Assembly (NCBI GenBank): GCA_936943315.1
Contig: CAKZJM010000112.1
Span: 1 to 7,696 of the forward strand
DNA from: an uncultured Methylophilus sp.
GTDB lineage: Bacteria > Pseudomonadota > Gammaproteobacteria > Burkholderiales > Methylophilaceae
Length of the DNA: 7,696 nucleotides
Direction of reading: 5' to 3'
Position 1 is the first letter of the stretch. The number at the start of each line of letters is the position of its first letter. Both the position numbers and the translations under genes were made by a program. Positions 1 through 4,783 of the stretch are shown here, one piece after another. The notes beneath the pieces are model-generated. The model searched no databases, was not told where the DNA came from, and worked only from the letters and a program-made list of their open reading frames with translations.

Positions 1-291
1 CCTGTATATCTGTGCCTGTGGCAAATAACGCTGCACAGTCTGAGCAATAGCACGTACCCCTTGCTGACGGTCATCAAATAAATCAACCAGCTCGCCGGTC
101 ATGGTGACCACGTGATCATACGTCGCTGCCTGCCAGCTTTGTAAAATATGCTGAATGGCCTCTTCCAGCAATGGCAGGCCTTTCCACAACGCACACGCCT
201 GTTGTGAGACACGCACAATTTCGCCCTGGCTATCCAGCATCACGGCTTTGACGTGAGCGCCGCCAATATCCCAACCAATCACCGGTTTCAT
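1..291 (-). CDS. MfnF-like / H4MPT-linked C1 pathway protein (hydantoinase A-like ASKHA fold), 5' part only
   Basis: The first 97 codons of a minus-strand gene are present; the rest runs off the left edge. The protein opens MKPVIGWDIGGAHVKAV, the phosphate-1 loop of the sugar kinase/Hsc70/actin fold as found in the protein family described as 'probable H4MPT-linked C1 transfer pathway protein'. A later stretch, VVTMTGELVDLFDDR at about residues 61-75, also fits that family. From memory, the methanogen member (MfnF) joins the furan and glutamyl-tyramine halves of methanofuran. A corresponding step in making methylofuran, the cofactor of the formyltransferase/hydrolase complex in methylotrophs, is inferred here. 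Its ATG overlaps the stop codon of the upstream ATP-grasp gene as ATGA (288-291), so the two are almost certainly co-transcribed and translationally coupled. The family call is fairly sure; the exact reaction in this organism is inferred. Confidence 0.85.
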   Translation of the reverse strand, partial: MKPVIGWDIGGAHVKAVMLDSQGEIVRVSQQACALWKGLPLLEEAIQHILQSWQAATYDHVVTMTGELVDLFDDRQQGVRAIAQTVQRYLPQAQIYR

Positions 292-1364
292 ACAGGCAAA
301 GTCTCTTTCTCAAGTGTTGGTGAGGGCAATGTCAGTGTGAATGAAGATTGCGCCTGCACCGCAGGTATCTTCTGTTTCAAAATAGCATCCAAAATCATTT
401 GGGCAGGATTTTCAGCGCATAGTTTAGACAGACCGATATATGGCGTGGTTAACCGGGGATTCACTTCAACCAGTGTGAGTTGGCCATCGGCTGTCAAGAT
501 CATATCAGCCCCCCAGTAACCCACAAGGCCGGGAATGGCGTGATGCACTCGTTCAGCCATCTGCTGCATGGCTGGCAAATAGTCAGCGGCTTCATTTACC
601 CCTGCGCCATTAAACACGAAAGCACCCTCTTGTATGTGCACCGATTGCTGATGACCCGCCACCACTTTGACCTCGTTAGACGTTGAGATGACTGACATGC
701 TCAAGGCTCGCCCTGGGAGATAAGGCTGCAATAAAAGGCGCTCAGGATTCGATAAATTTTTATTAATTTTAACTTTAAATTCAGATAGTTCTTTAATATT
801 TTTAAAGTAGTAAGTAAACTCACAACCTGCGCCATCATCGGGCTTCACTACCCAACCATAAGTCAATGCATGGTCATACCAAGCCAAGTCTTGAAAAGCG
901 TTCACTTGCTCAAGAAAAACAGAAGGGAGTACGGGAATTCCGGCTTGTTCGCAAAGATCAGTCATCCGTGATTTTGCACTGGTGTCACGTATCGCCTCAG
1001 CGCTGCATCCAATCCAGGATAAACCATCACGCTGCGCCATCTCGTGCATCTCAAACAAAATGCCCCCTGTTTCAGGCGCAATCACCCAGCAGGCATCAAT
1101 GTCATGCGCTGATAATTGATTGTGCCAAACGGCATAGACATCGTCGCCCGCATGGACAGGCAGGCTTTGGGCATTCACAGGCACTGCAACGCGGCTGTCA
1201 TGGCTAGTGATACAATCAACGCCCAGCGCAGATAAGTCTGCCAGCAGCGCATCACGCATCAACAGGCCTTCTTGCAACAGACTGGCAGGCAATACGTGTG
1301 ATGCCAGTCCGCCAGCGCTGACATATTCACAGACCCAGATTTTCAAGCGAGATTTATTGTGCAT
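288..1364 (-). CDS. ATP-grasp ligase of the C1-cofactor (methylofuran-type) cluster
   Basis: A 358-residue ATP-grasp protein. The N-terminal strand KIWVCEYVSAGG (8-19) is typical of the ATP-grasp proteins found in methylotroph H4MPT/methanofuran gene islands. Visible motifs are WIGCS (117-121), the nucleotide-binding VVKPDDGAG (172-180), the hinge LLQPYLPGR (211-219), and the metal ligands D287, E300 and N302 within GADM...LVEVNPR. In methanogens a related ATP-grasp enzyme (MfnD) adds glutamate to tyramine; methylotroph methylofuran is reported to contain tyrosine, so glutamate ligation to a tyrosine-type acceptor is the likely role. I chose ATG 1362-1364 over an in-frame start at 1451: the extra 29 residues look unlike the family and would overlap the divergent gene by 93 bp. 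A GGGA element lies about 9 bases upstream. The gene overlaps the MfnF-like gene downstream by 4 bp. Residues about 183-205 are coded by unusually AT-rich DNA. Confidence 0.88.
   Translation of the reverse strand: MHNKSRLKIWVCEYVSAGGLASHVLPASLLQEGLLMRDALLADLSALGVDCITSHDSRVAVPVNAQSLPVHAGDDVYAVWHNQLSAHDIDACWVIAPETGGILFEMHEMAQRDGLSWIGCSAEAIRDTSAKSRMTDLCEQAGIPVLPSVFLEQVNAFQDLAWYDHALTYGWVVKPDDGAGCEFTYYFKNIKELSEFKVKINKNLSNPERLLLQPYLPGRALSMSVISTSNEVKVVAGHQQSVHIQEGAFVFNGAGVNEAADYLPAMQQMAERVHHAIPGLVGYWGADMILTADGQLTLVEVNPRLTTPYIGLSKLCAENPAQMILDAILKQKIPAVQAQSSFTLTLPSPTLEKETLPV
751..820. other. Very AT-rich patch inside the ATP-grasp gene
   Basis: Only 10 of 70 bases are G or C (about 14%), while flanking coding DNA looks near 50%. 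It codes for a Lys/Asn/Ile-rich stretch (about residues 183-205) just after the glycine-rich ATP loop. The reading frame stays open, so it is coding sequence, but base use differs sharply from both sides. Confidence 0.75.
1359..1364. promoter_or_regulatory. Antiparallel overlapping start codons (GTG plus strand, ATG minus strand)
   Basis: The six bases GTGCAT contain the GTG start of the HisA-like gene (plus) and, on the other strand, the ATG start of the ATP-grasp gene. Each ribosome-binding site and any promoter must therefore lie inside the coding sequence of the other gene. A GGGA element precedes the minus-strand ATG; the plus-strand GTG has only a weak GCGAG upstream. No convincing -10/-35 pair was seen for either gene. 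Confidence 0.7.
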
Positions 1365-2057
1365 ATTATTCCCGTCATCGATTTGATGCATGGCCAAGTG
1401 GTACAAGCCATACAGGGGCAACGCCAGCATTACCGTCCGATTCAATCGCAATTGACGGACAGCGCTGCCCTGCTCGATGTCGTGGCTGCTATTTTACAAG
1501 TTTATACGTTTGACTGTCTGTATATTGCCGATTTAAATGCAATCACAGGCCACCCGCCCCATTTAAAACTAGTCCAACAAGCGATGGCAAGTTTTCCGTC
1601 TTTACAATGGTGGGTAGATGGAGGTTTTAACCACTCTGCATCCATGCAGCCTTGGCTAGATATTGGCGTCAGGCCCATCATTGCCAGTGAAACGGTTCCT
1701 GATATCGAAACTTATCAATCCATGCAAAAAACAGCGGCAGAAGGCGTGTTATCCCTCGACTTTTTTCAGGATGGGTTTCACGGTCCCGCCCGCCTTGAGA
1801 CAGAGCCATCATTATGGACGCAACCCACTATACTGATGAGTTTACCCAAGGTGGGCGCCAACCAAGGGCCAGAGATAGAAAAAATGACGCTCATTAAACG
1901 CAAGCACCCACAACAGACACTTTACGCCGCGGGCGGAGTCCGGCATCAGGCTGATATACAGGCACTGGCAAACGCAGGCGCTGAAGGTGTATTAATTGCC
2001 AGCGCCTTACACCAGAAAAAAATCACAACGGCTGACCTGCGGTCTATAGCACCATAA
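1359..2057 (+). CDS. HisA/HisF-related TIM-barrel protein of the C1-cofactor cluster
   Basis: A 232-residue (beta/alpha)8-barrel protein related to the histidine biosynthesis isomerase HisA, which is usually around 245 residues. The opening MHIIPVIDLMHGQVVQAIQG matches the HisA N-terminus with the general acid/base Asp at D8. The second catalytic Asp fits D134 in LSLDFF, and AAGGVR (190-195) is the C-terminal phosphate-binding loop. The first phosphate loop is degenerate (WVDGGFN, 85-91), so the symmetric bis-phosphate substrate of true HisA may not be used. HisA-like paralogues occur in methylotroph gene islands for tetrahydromethanopterin-linked C1 transfer, and the divergent partners here are cofactor-synthesis genes, so a step in cofactor assembly is more likely than histidine synthesis. 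The exact reaction is unknown to me. The GTG start is supported because the HisA motif begins two codons later. The stop codon lies at the edge of the terminator hairpin. Confidence 0.85.
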   Translation: MHIIPVIDLMHGQVVQAIQGQRQHYRPIQSQLTDSAALLDVVAAILQVYTFDCLYIADLNAITGHPPHLKLVQQAMASFPSLQWWVDGGFNHSASMQPWLDIGVRPIIASETVPDIETYQSMQKTAAEGVLSLDFFQDGFHGPARLETEPSLWTQPTILMSLPKVGANQGPEIEKMTLIKRKHPQQTLYAAGGVRHQADIQALANAGAEGVLIASALHQKKITTADLRSIAP

Positions 2058-2084
2058 AAAAACCGGCTTTAAGCCGGTTTTTTT
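2055..2084. terminator. Symmetric bidirectional intrinsic terminator
   Basis: The arms AACCGGCTT (2061-2069) and AAGCCGGTT (2071-2079) form a GC-rich hairpin. Seven A's on the left (2056-2062) and seven T's on the right (2078-2084) give a T-run on both strands. It lies between the convergent HisA-like gene and phi and can end transcripts from both sides. Confidence 0.9.
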
Positions 2085-2106
2085 ATTTGGCGAAGCCTGG
2101 AAAAAA

Positions 2107-2643
2107 TTATTCCAGGTTAGCGTGCAATGCGCGCATGCCTTCTTCTGTCAGGCCTTTAGCGTGAATCAGTTCAGAAATTGCACCTTCCAGGAATACCAGG
2201 GTGGACAACTCAAACTGACCGCCCATAGGCATGCCTTTTACCAGCGGGAAGCTGTCGTCCTGACCGATTTGAATCACCAGGTCAGCTACGTCTGCCATTG
2301 CAGATGTTTTCTTCATGGAGATGACAACCAGTTTAGCGCCCACTTCTTTTGCTTTTTTCACAAATGGCAACAAGGTTGCAGTACCGCCGGAACCAGAAAC
2401 CAATACCAGCAAGTCACCTTTTTTGATCGCTGGAGTAACGACTTCACCAATCATGTATACACTGTAGCCAGAGTGAACCAGGCGCATGGCAAAGAAACGT
2501 GAAACCAGCAGGGAGCGGCCAGCACCACCAATAAATGTAGAACCTGCTTCTTCCACCAGCTTGAGTAATTCAGCGGCTTTTGATTTATCAGTCACATCCA
2601 GAATACGCTTCAGGTTATCCAGAATAAATTGTTGATGATCCAT
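2107..2643 (-). CDS. hxlB: 6-phospho-3-hexuloisomerase (PHI), RuMP pathway
   Basis: This 178-residue SIS-domain isomerase converts D-arabino-3-hexulose 6-phosphate, made by HPS, into fructose 6-phosphate in the cytoplasm. It is the second fixation step of the ribulose monophosphate cycle. The SIS phosphate-binding features are GAGRS (40-44) and SGSGGT (83-88). A glutamate in QFELSTLVFLE (143-153) sits where the family's acid/base residue is expected. Length matches the family. The ATG at 2641-2643 has an AGGA ribosome-binding site upstream. The gene lies 107 bp after hps on the same strand, but a strong hairpin terminator stands between them, so expression probably depends on readthrough or a separate weak start. 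The gene is also called phi or hpi. Confidence 0.96.
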   Translation of the reverse strand: MDHQQFILDNLKRILDVTDKSKAAELLKLVEEAGSTFIGGAGRSLLVSRFFAMRLVHSGYSVYMIGEVVTPAIKKGDLLVLVSGSGGTATLLPFVKKAKEVGAKLVVISMKKTSAMADVADLVIQIGQDDSFPLVKGMPMGGQFELSTLVFLEGAISELIHAKGLTEEGMRALHANLE

Positions 2644-2676
2644 TTTTTAATCCTGTGTAAACAAAAATAATTGAAT

Positions 2677-2710
2677 AAAAAACCCGACACATTGCTGAGT
2701 CGGGTTTTTT
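2677..2710 (-). terminator. Intrinsic terminator/attenuator between hps and phi
   Basis: A perfect 12-bp stem (2677-2688 with 2699-2710; core CCCGAC/GTCGGG flanked by A6/T6) with a 10-base loop. On the minus strand it ends in a T-run, so it would stop most transcripts leaving hps before they reach phi. The A/T flanks also give a T-run on the plus strand, but no plus-strand gene lies just upstream. Confidence 0.85.
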
Positions 2711-2719
2711 GTTTCGCTG

Positions 2720-2755
2720 ATCAATAATTACTTATTGATGCTTAAATGAATTAAG
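2720..2755 (-). repeat. Two inverted repeats at the hps stop codon
   Basis: ATCAATAA (2720-2727) and TTATTGAT (2732-2739) form an 8-bp stem with a 4-base loop. CTTAA (2741-2745) and TTAAG (2751-2755) form a short stem that includes the hps stop codon. Together with the terminator at 2677-2710 they make three consecutive hairpins after hps. They may protect the hps message from 3' exonucleases; that role is inferred. Confidence 0.55.
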
Positions 2756-3383
2756 CGTGAGCGATAGCAGTGATTTCTGCAGCAGCAGCAGCTGGGTCAG
2801 CAGCGCCGTAGATAGCAGCACCAGCAACGATGATAGTCGCGCCAGCGTCACGTACTTGAGCAGCTGTAGCAGCTTTAACGCCACCAGCAACAGAGATGTC
2901 AACACCCAGGTTCAAACCAGCAACAGCAGCCAGGTCAGCAAATGGAGTTTGACCAGCAGCTTGTTGGTCCAAACCAGTGTGGATACCGATGATGTGAGCA
3001 CCAGCAGCAGCAACTTCTTTAGTACGAGCAACTTTGTCTTCAACGCTGATCAGGTCAACTTGAGCTTTTTTGCCGTATTTGTTAGCAGCTTTGATTACGC
3101 CTTTGATTGTACCGATGTCGGATACGCCCAAAACTACGCAGATGTCAGCACCAGCTTTGTAGAATGGCTCAGACTCGTACTCACCAGCGTCCATAGTTTT
3201 CAGGTCAACCAGGATCTTGTTGTTTGGGAACTTAGCGCGCAAAGTTTCCAGCAATTTGATACCGTTGTGCTTGATGCATGGTGTACCGATTTCCAGAATG
3301 TCAACGTGTGGAGCAACTTTTTCTGCCAAAGCGATAGTTGCGTCGAAATCCAATGAGTCTAATGCCATTTGAGTTAATGCCAT
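2751..3383 (-). CDS. hxlA: 3-hexulose-6-phosphate synthase (HPS), RuMP pathway
   Basis: This 210-residue aldolase of the orotidine-5'-phosphate decarboxylase superfamily condenses formaldehyde with ribulose 5-phosphate to give D-arabino-3-hexulose 6-phosphate. It is the entry point of formaldehyde into biomass. The superfamily signature D-x-K-x-x-D is D60, K62, D65 in LVDLKTMD. Other marks are IEIG-like LEIGTP (30-35), IHTG with H135, and the phosphate loop SVAGGV (164-169). The sequence looks very close to HPS of obligate methylotrophs such as Methylomonas aminofaciens, as far as I remember it. I start at ATG 3381-3383: a longer frame would need a TTG lying over the ribosome-binding site. 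The C-terminus is Ala-rich (AADPAAAAAE), coded by a run of GCT/GCA triplets, and codon use is narrow, as expected for a very abundant protein. It has its own promoter and a hairpin cluster after it. Also called hps or rmpA. Confidence 0.97.
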   Translation of the reverse strand: MALTQMALDSLDFDATIALAEKVAPHVDILEIGTPCIKHNGIKLLETLRAKFPNNKILVDLKTMDAGEYESEPFYKAGADICVVLGVSDIGTIKGVIKAANKYGKKAQVDLISVEDKVARTKEVAAAGAHIIGIHTGLDQQAAGQTPFADLAAVAGLNLGVDISVAGGVKAATAAQVRDAGATIIVAGAAIYGAADPAAAAAEITAIAHA

Positions 3384-3389
3384 GTTTTT

Positions 3390-3393
3390 CTCC
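3390..3393 (-). promoter_or_regulatory. Ribosome-binding site that fixes the hps start
   Basis: GGAG on the minus strand, six bases before ATG 3381-3383. It overlaps the alternative in-frame TTG start, which is therefore unlikely. Confidence 0.75.
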
Positions 3394-3449
3394 AAAAATT
3401 AAAATTTAAATGCTATTGCTAGCGTACTACCAATTCAAGCTGGTCGCCC

Positions 3450-3478
3450 ATAGTAAGCTCGCAGCCAAAATAAGTCAA
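3450..3478 (-). promoter_or_regulatory. Sigma70-type promoter of hps
   Basis: On the minus strand, TTGACT (-35, 3473-3478), a 17-base spacer and TACTAT (-10, 3450-3455). The predicted start of transcription is near 3443, giving a leader of about 60 bases. Just at that 5' end, ACCA and TGGT (within 3429-3444) can close a small stem with one extra G-U pair, which may shield the message end. Confidence 0.7.
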
Positions 3479-3511
3479 TGTTGCAGGCCGATTTGTACCT
3501 GACTTAAAAGT

Positions 3512-3537
3512 CAAACGGGCAGGTTCCTGCCCGTTTG
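3512..3537 (-). terminator. Terminator-like hairpin after tal
   Basis: CAAACGGGCAG (3512-3522) pairs with CTGCCCGTTTG (3527-3537) across a 4-base loop. It starts 18 bases past the tal stop codon. On the minus strand the following sequence has only a short T-run after GAC, so termination may be partial. It lies upstream of the hps promoter and helps separate the two units. Confidence 0.7.
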
Positions 3538-3555
3538 CATTATCGCAGTGCGATA

Positions 3556-4509
3556 TTACAGTTTTGCGGCTAAAGCGTCTTCCAGTTTTTTCTGGTCAGC
3601 CACGAAACCACGAATACCTTCTGCCAGCTTTTCAGTCGCCATCGCGTCCTGGTTCAACTGGAAGCGGAACTCTTCTTCAGTCATTTTTGCTGGAACTTCT
3701 TTAGTTTTGCCACCGTCTTTCAACACTTGAGCCAATGTACCTTCTGTGGCTGCCAACTCTTGCAGCAAGTTTGGGGACACGGTCAGGCGGTCACAACCAG
3801 CCAGGGCGATCAGCTCGCCTGTGTTACGGAAAGAAGCACCCATCACCACGGTTTTGTAACCGTGTTCTTTGTAGTACTGGTAGATAGCACGTACGGAAAC
3901 AACACCTGGGTCAGTTTCTTGTGTGTATTCAGTGCCTGGGTTTTTCGCTTTGTACCAGTCCAGGATACGGCCCACGAATGGGGAAATCAGGAACACGCCA
4001 GCTTCAGCACACGCACGCGCTTGACCGAAACCGAACAGCAAAGTCAGGTTACACTGAATGCCTTCTTTTTCCAGTTGCTCACCGGCTTTGATACCTTCCC
4101 AGGTAGAAGCCAGTTTGATCAGTACGCGCTCTTTGCTGATGCCAGACTCTTCGTACAATTTGATCAGCTTGCGGCCTTTAGCAATCATCGCGTCGATGTT
4201 GAAAGACAGACGTGCATCTACTTCTGTAGAGATACGGCCTGGAACCACTTTAGTGATTTCAGCACCAATCAACACTGCCAGTTTGTCAGCAGCGTTTTCG
4301 ATTTGTTGTTCTTTGGAACCACCTTGTGCTTTTGCATAAGCAATGGCAGTCTCAATCAATGGTGCGTATTCTGGGATTTGGCTGGCTTTCAATACCAGAG
4401 ATGGGTTTGTGGTTGCATCCACAGGTTTAACACTTTTGATTGCTTCAACGTCACCAGTGTCAGCCACGATGGTTGTCATTGCTTTCAACTGATCTAATAA
4501 ATTCGCCAT
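3556..4509 (-). CDS. tal: Transaldolase (TalB type)
   Basis: A 317-residue cytoplasmic transaldolase that moves a dihydroxyacetone unit between sugar phosphates. Here it probably serves the sugar rearrangements that regenerate ribulose 5-phosphate, the formaldehyde acceptor, from fructose 6-phosphate. Length and numbering match Escherichia coli TalB: the Schiff-base lysine is K132 in VLIKLASTWEGI, with D17 and E96 (GRISTE) at the expected catalytic positions. DATTNPSL (31-38) is the family signature. The ATG at 4507-4509 has GGAG about 9 bases upstream. It is first in the tal-hps-phi order, with its own promoter at 4571-4600 and a hairpin after its stop. Codon use is strongly biased, like hps, indicating high expression. 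The identity is clear. Confidence 0.97.
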   Translation of the reverse strand: MANLLDQLKAMTTIVADTGDVEAIKSVKPVDATTNPSLVLKASQIPEYAPLIETAIAYAKAQGGSKEQQIENAADKLAVLIGAEITKVVPGRISTEVDARLSFNIDAMIAKGRKLIKLYEESGISKERVLIKLASTWEGIKAGEQLEKEGIQCNLTLLFGFGQARACAEAGVFLISPFVGRILDWYKAKNPGTEYTQETDPGVVSVRAIYQYYKEHGYKTVVMGASFRNTGELIALAGCDRLTVSPNLLQELAATEGTLAQVLKDGGKTKEVPAKMTEEEFRFQLNQDAMATEKLAEGIRGFVADQKKLEDALAAKL

Positions 4510-4540
4510 TCGATTGCTCCTATAAATTGCAATTATCGTT

Positions 4541-4558
4541 TACGTATAGTTATACATA
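4541..4558. repeat. 18-bp inverted repeat in the tal leader
   Basis: On the minus strand TATGTATA-AC-TATACGTA, with one mismatched pair that is G-U in RNA. It lies a few bases downstream of the predicted tal transcription start. It could be an operator or a 5' stem-loop; the sequence does not decide between these. Confidence 0.5.
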
Positions 4559-4570
4559 GAAACCTCCAAC

Positions 4571-4600
4571 ATTATAACTGAATTTATTTGAGTTAGTTAA
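4571..4600 (-). promoter_or_regulatory. Sigma70-type promoter of tal
   Basis: On the minus strand TTAACT (4595-4600) as -35, an 18-base spacer and a perfect TATAAT (4571-4576) as -10. Transcription should begin near 4564, leaving a leader of about 55 bases that contains the 4541-4558 inverted repeat and the GGAG ribosome-binding site. Confidence 0.7.
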
Positions 4601-4663
4601 GCGTCGTTTACACATTCTAGCTGGCCGCCCGCTTGCAAAGGCGCGAGCTTACAAGCTCTTTTA

Positions 4664-4677
4664 TTGATTAAAATCAA
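4664..4677. promoter_or_regulatory. FNR-family binding site (exact consensus)
   Basis: TTGATTAAAATCAA fits TTGAT-N4-ATCAA at all ten fixed positions; this is the consensus for FNR/ANR/DNR-type regulators of the CRP superfamily. Its centre lies about 113 bases upstream of the Rieske start codon and about 106 bases upstream of the predicted tal start of transcription. No good -10 box is placed at the classical -41.5 distance, so the target gene and the direction of control are unclear. Confidence 0.6.
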
Positions 4678-4764
4678 ACAATTGCCCACACAAAAGCCGC
4701 CACTTTTGCCGCTTTTGACTTTTCAATTACCCCCTTTTCGGGCACAATTCACCTTTTTTGCAAG

Positions 4765-4774
4765 TGATTAATCA
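4765..4774. repeat. Perfect 10-bp palindrome before the Rieske gene
   Basis: TGATTAATCA ends 9 bases before the ATG at 4784. It shares the TGATTA half with the FNR-type site at 4664. A protein bound here would block the ribosome-binding and start region of the gene. It is short, so chance is possible. Confidence 0.35.
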
Positions 4775-4783
4775 GTTGGGCAT

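Noticed and set aside
1365..1451. An N-terminal extension of 29 codons on the ATP-grasp gene.
   Set aside because: It would overlap the well-supported HisA-like gene by 93 bp and shows none of the family's N-terminal strand, which begins a few residues after ATG 1362-1364.
2780..2798. CAG/GCA triplet run that resembles a microsatellite.
   Set aside because: It is explained by consecutive Ala codons at the Ala-rich C-terminus of HPS, which other HPS proteins share.
2757..3356. A 199-codon open frame on the plus strand, antisense to hps, Ser-rich.
   Set aside because: It lies fully inside hps and arises from the narrow codon choice of that gene (runs of Ala codons read in reverse). Its composition is not protein-like and hps is certain.
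3727..4497. A 256-codon open frame on the plus strand, antisense to transaldolase.
   Set aside because: It mirrors the strongly biased codons of tal, is rich in Cys, Phe and Gln without recognisable motifs, and has no sensible ribosome-binding site.
4645..4662. A hairpin with a short T-run (GAGCTT-AC-AAGCTC-TTTT) in the tal-Rieske intergenic region.
   Set aside because: The stem has at most six pairs around a 2-base loop, and no plus-strand gene lies upstream to terminate. It may be chance.
4692..4716. Inverted repeat AAAAGC...GCTTTT with a 13-base loop upstream of the Rieske gene.
   Set aside because: Six pairs with four A-T and a long loop are weak, and the region is simply rich in CTTTT words.
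4715..4748. A possible Rieske promoter, TTGACT with a distant CACAAT.
   Set aside because: The spacer would be 22 bases, too long for a sigma70 promoter; no better pair was found.
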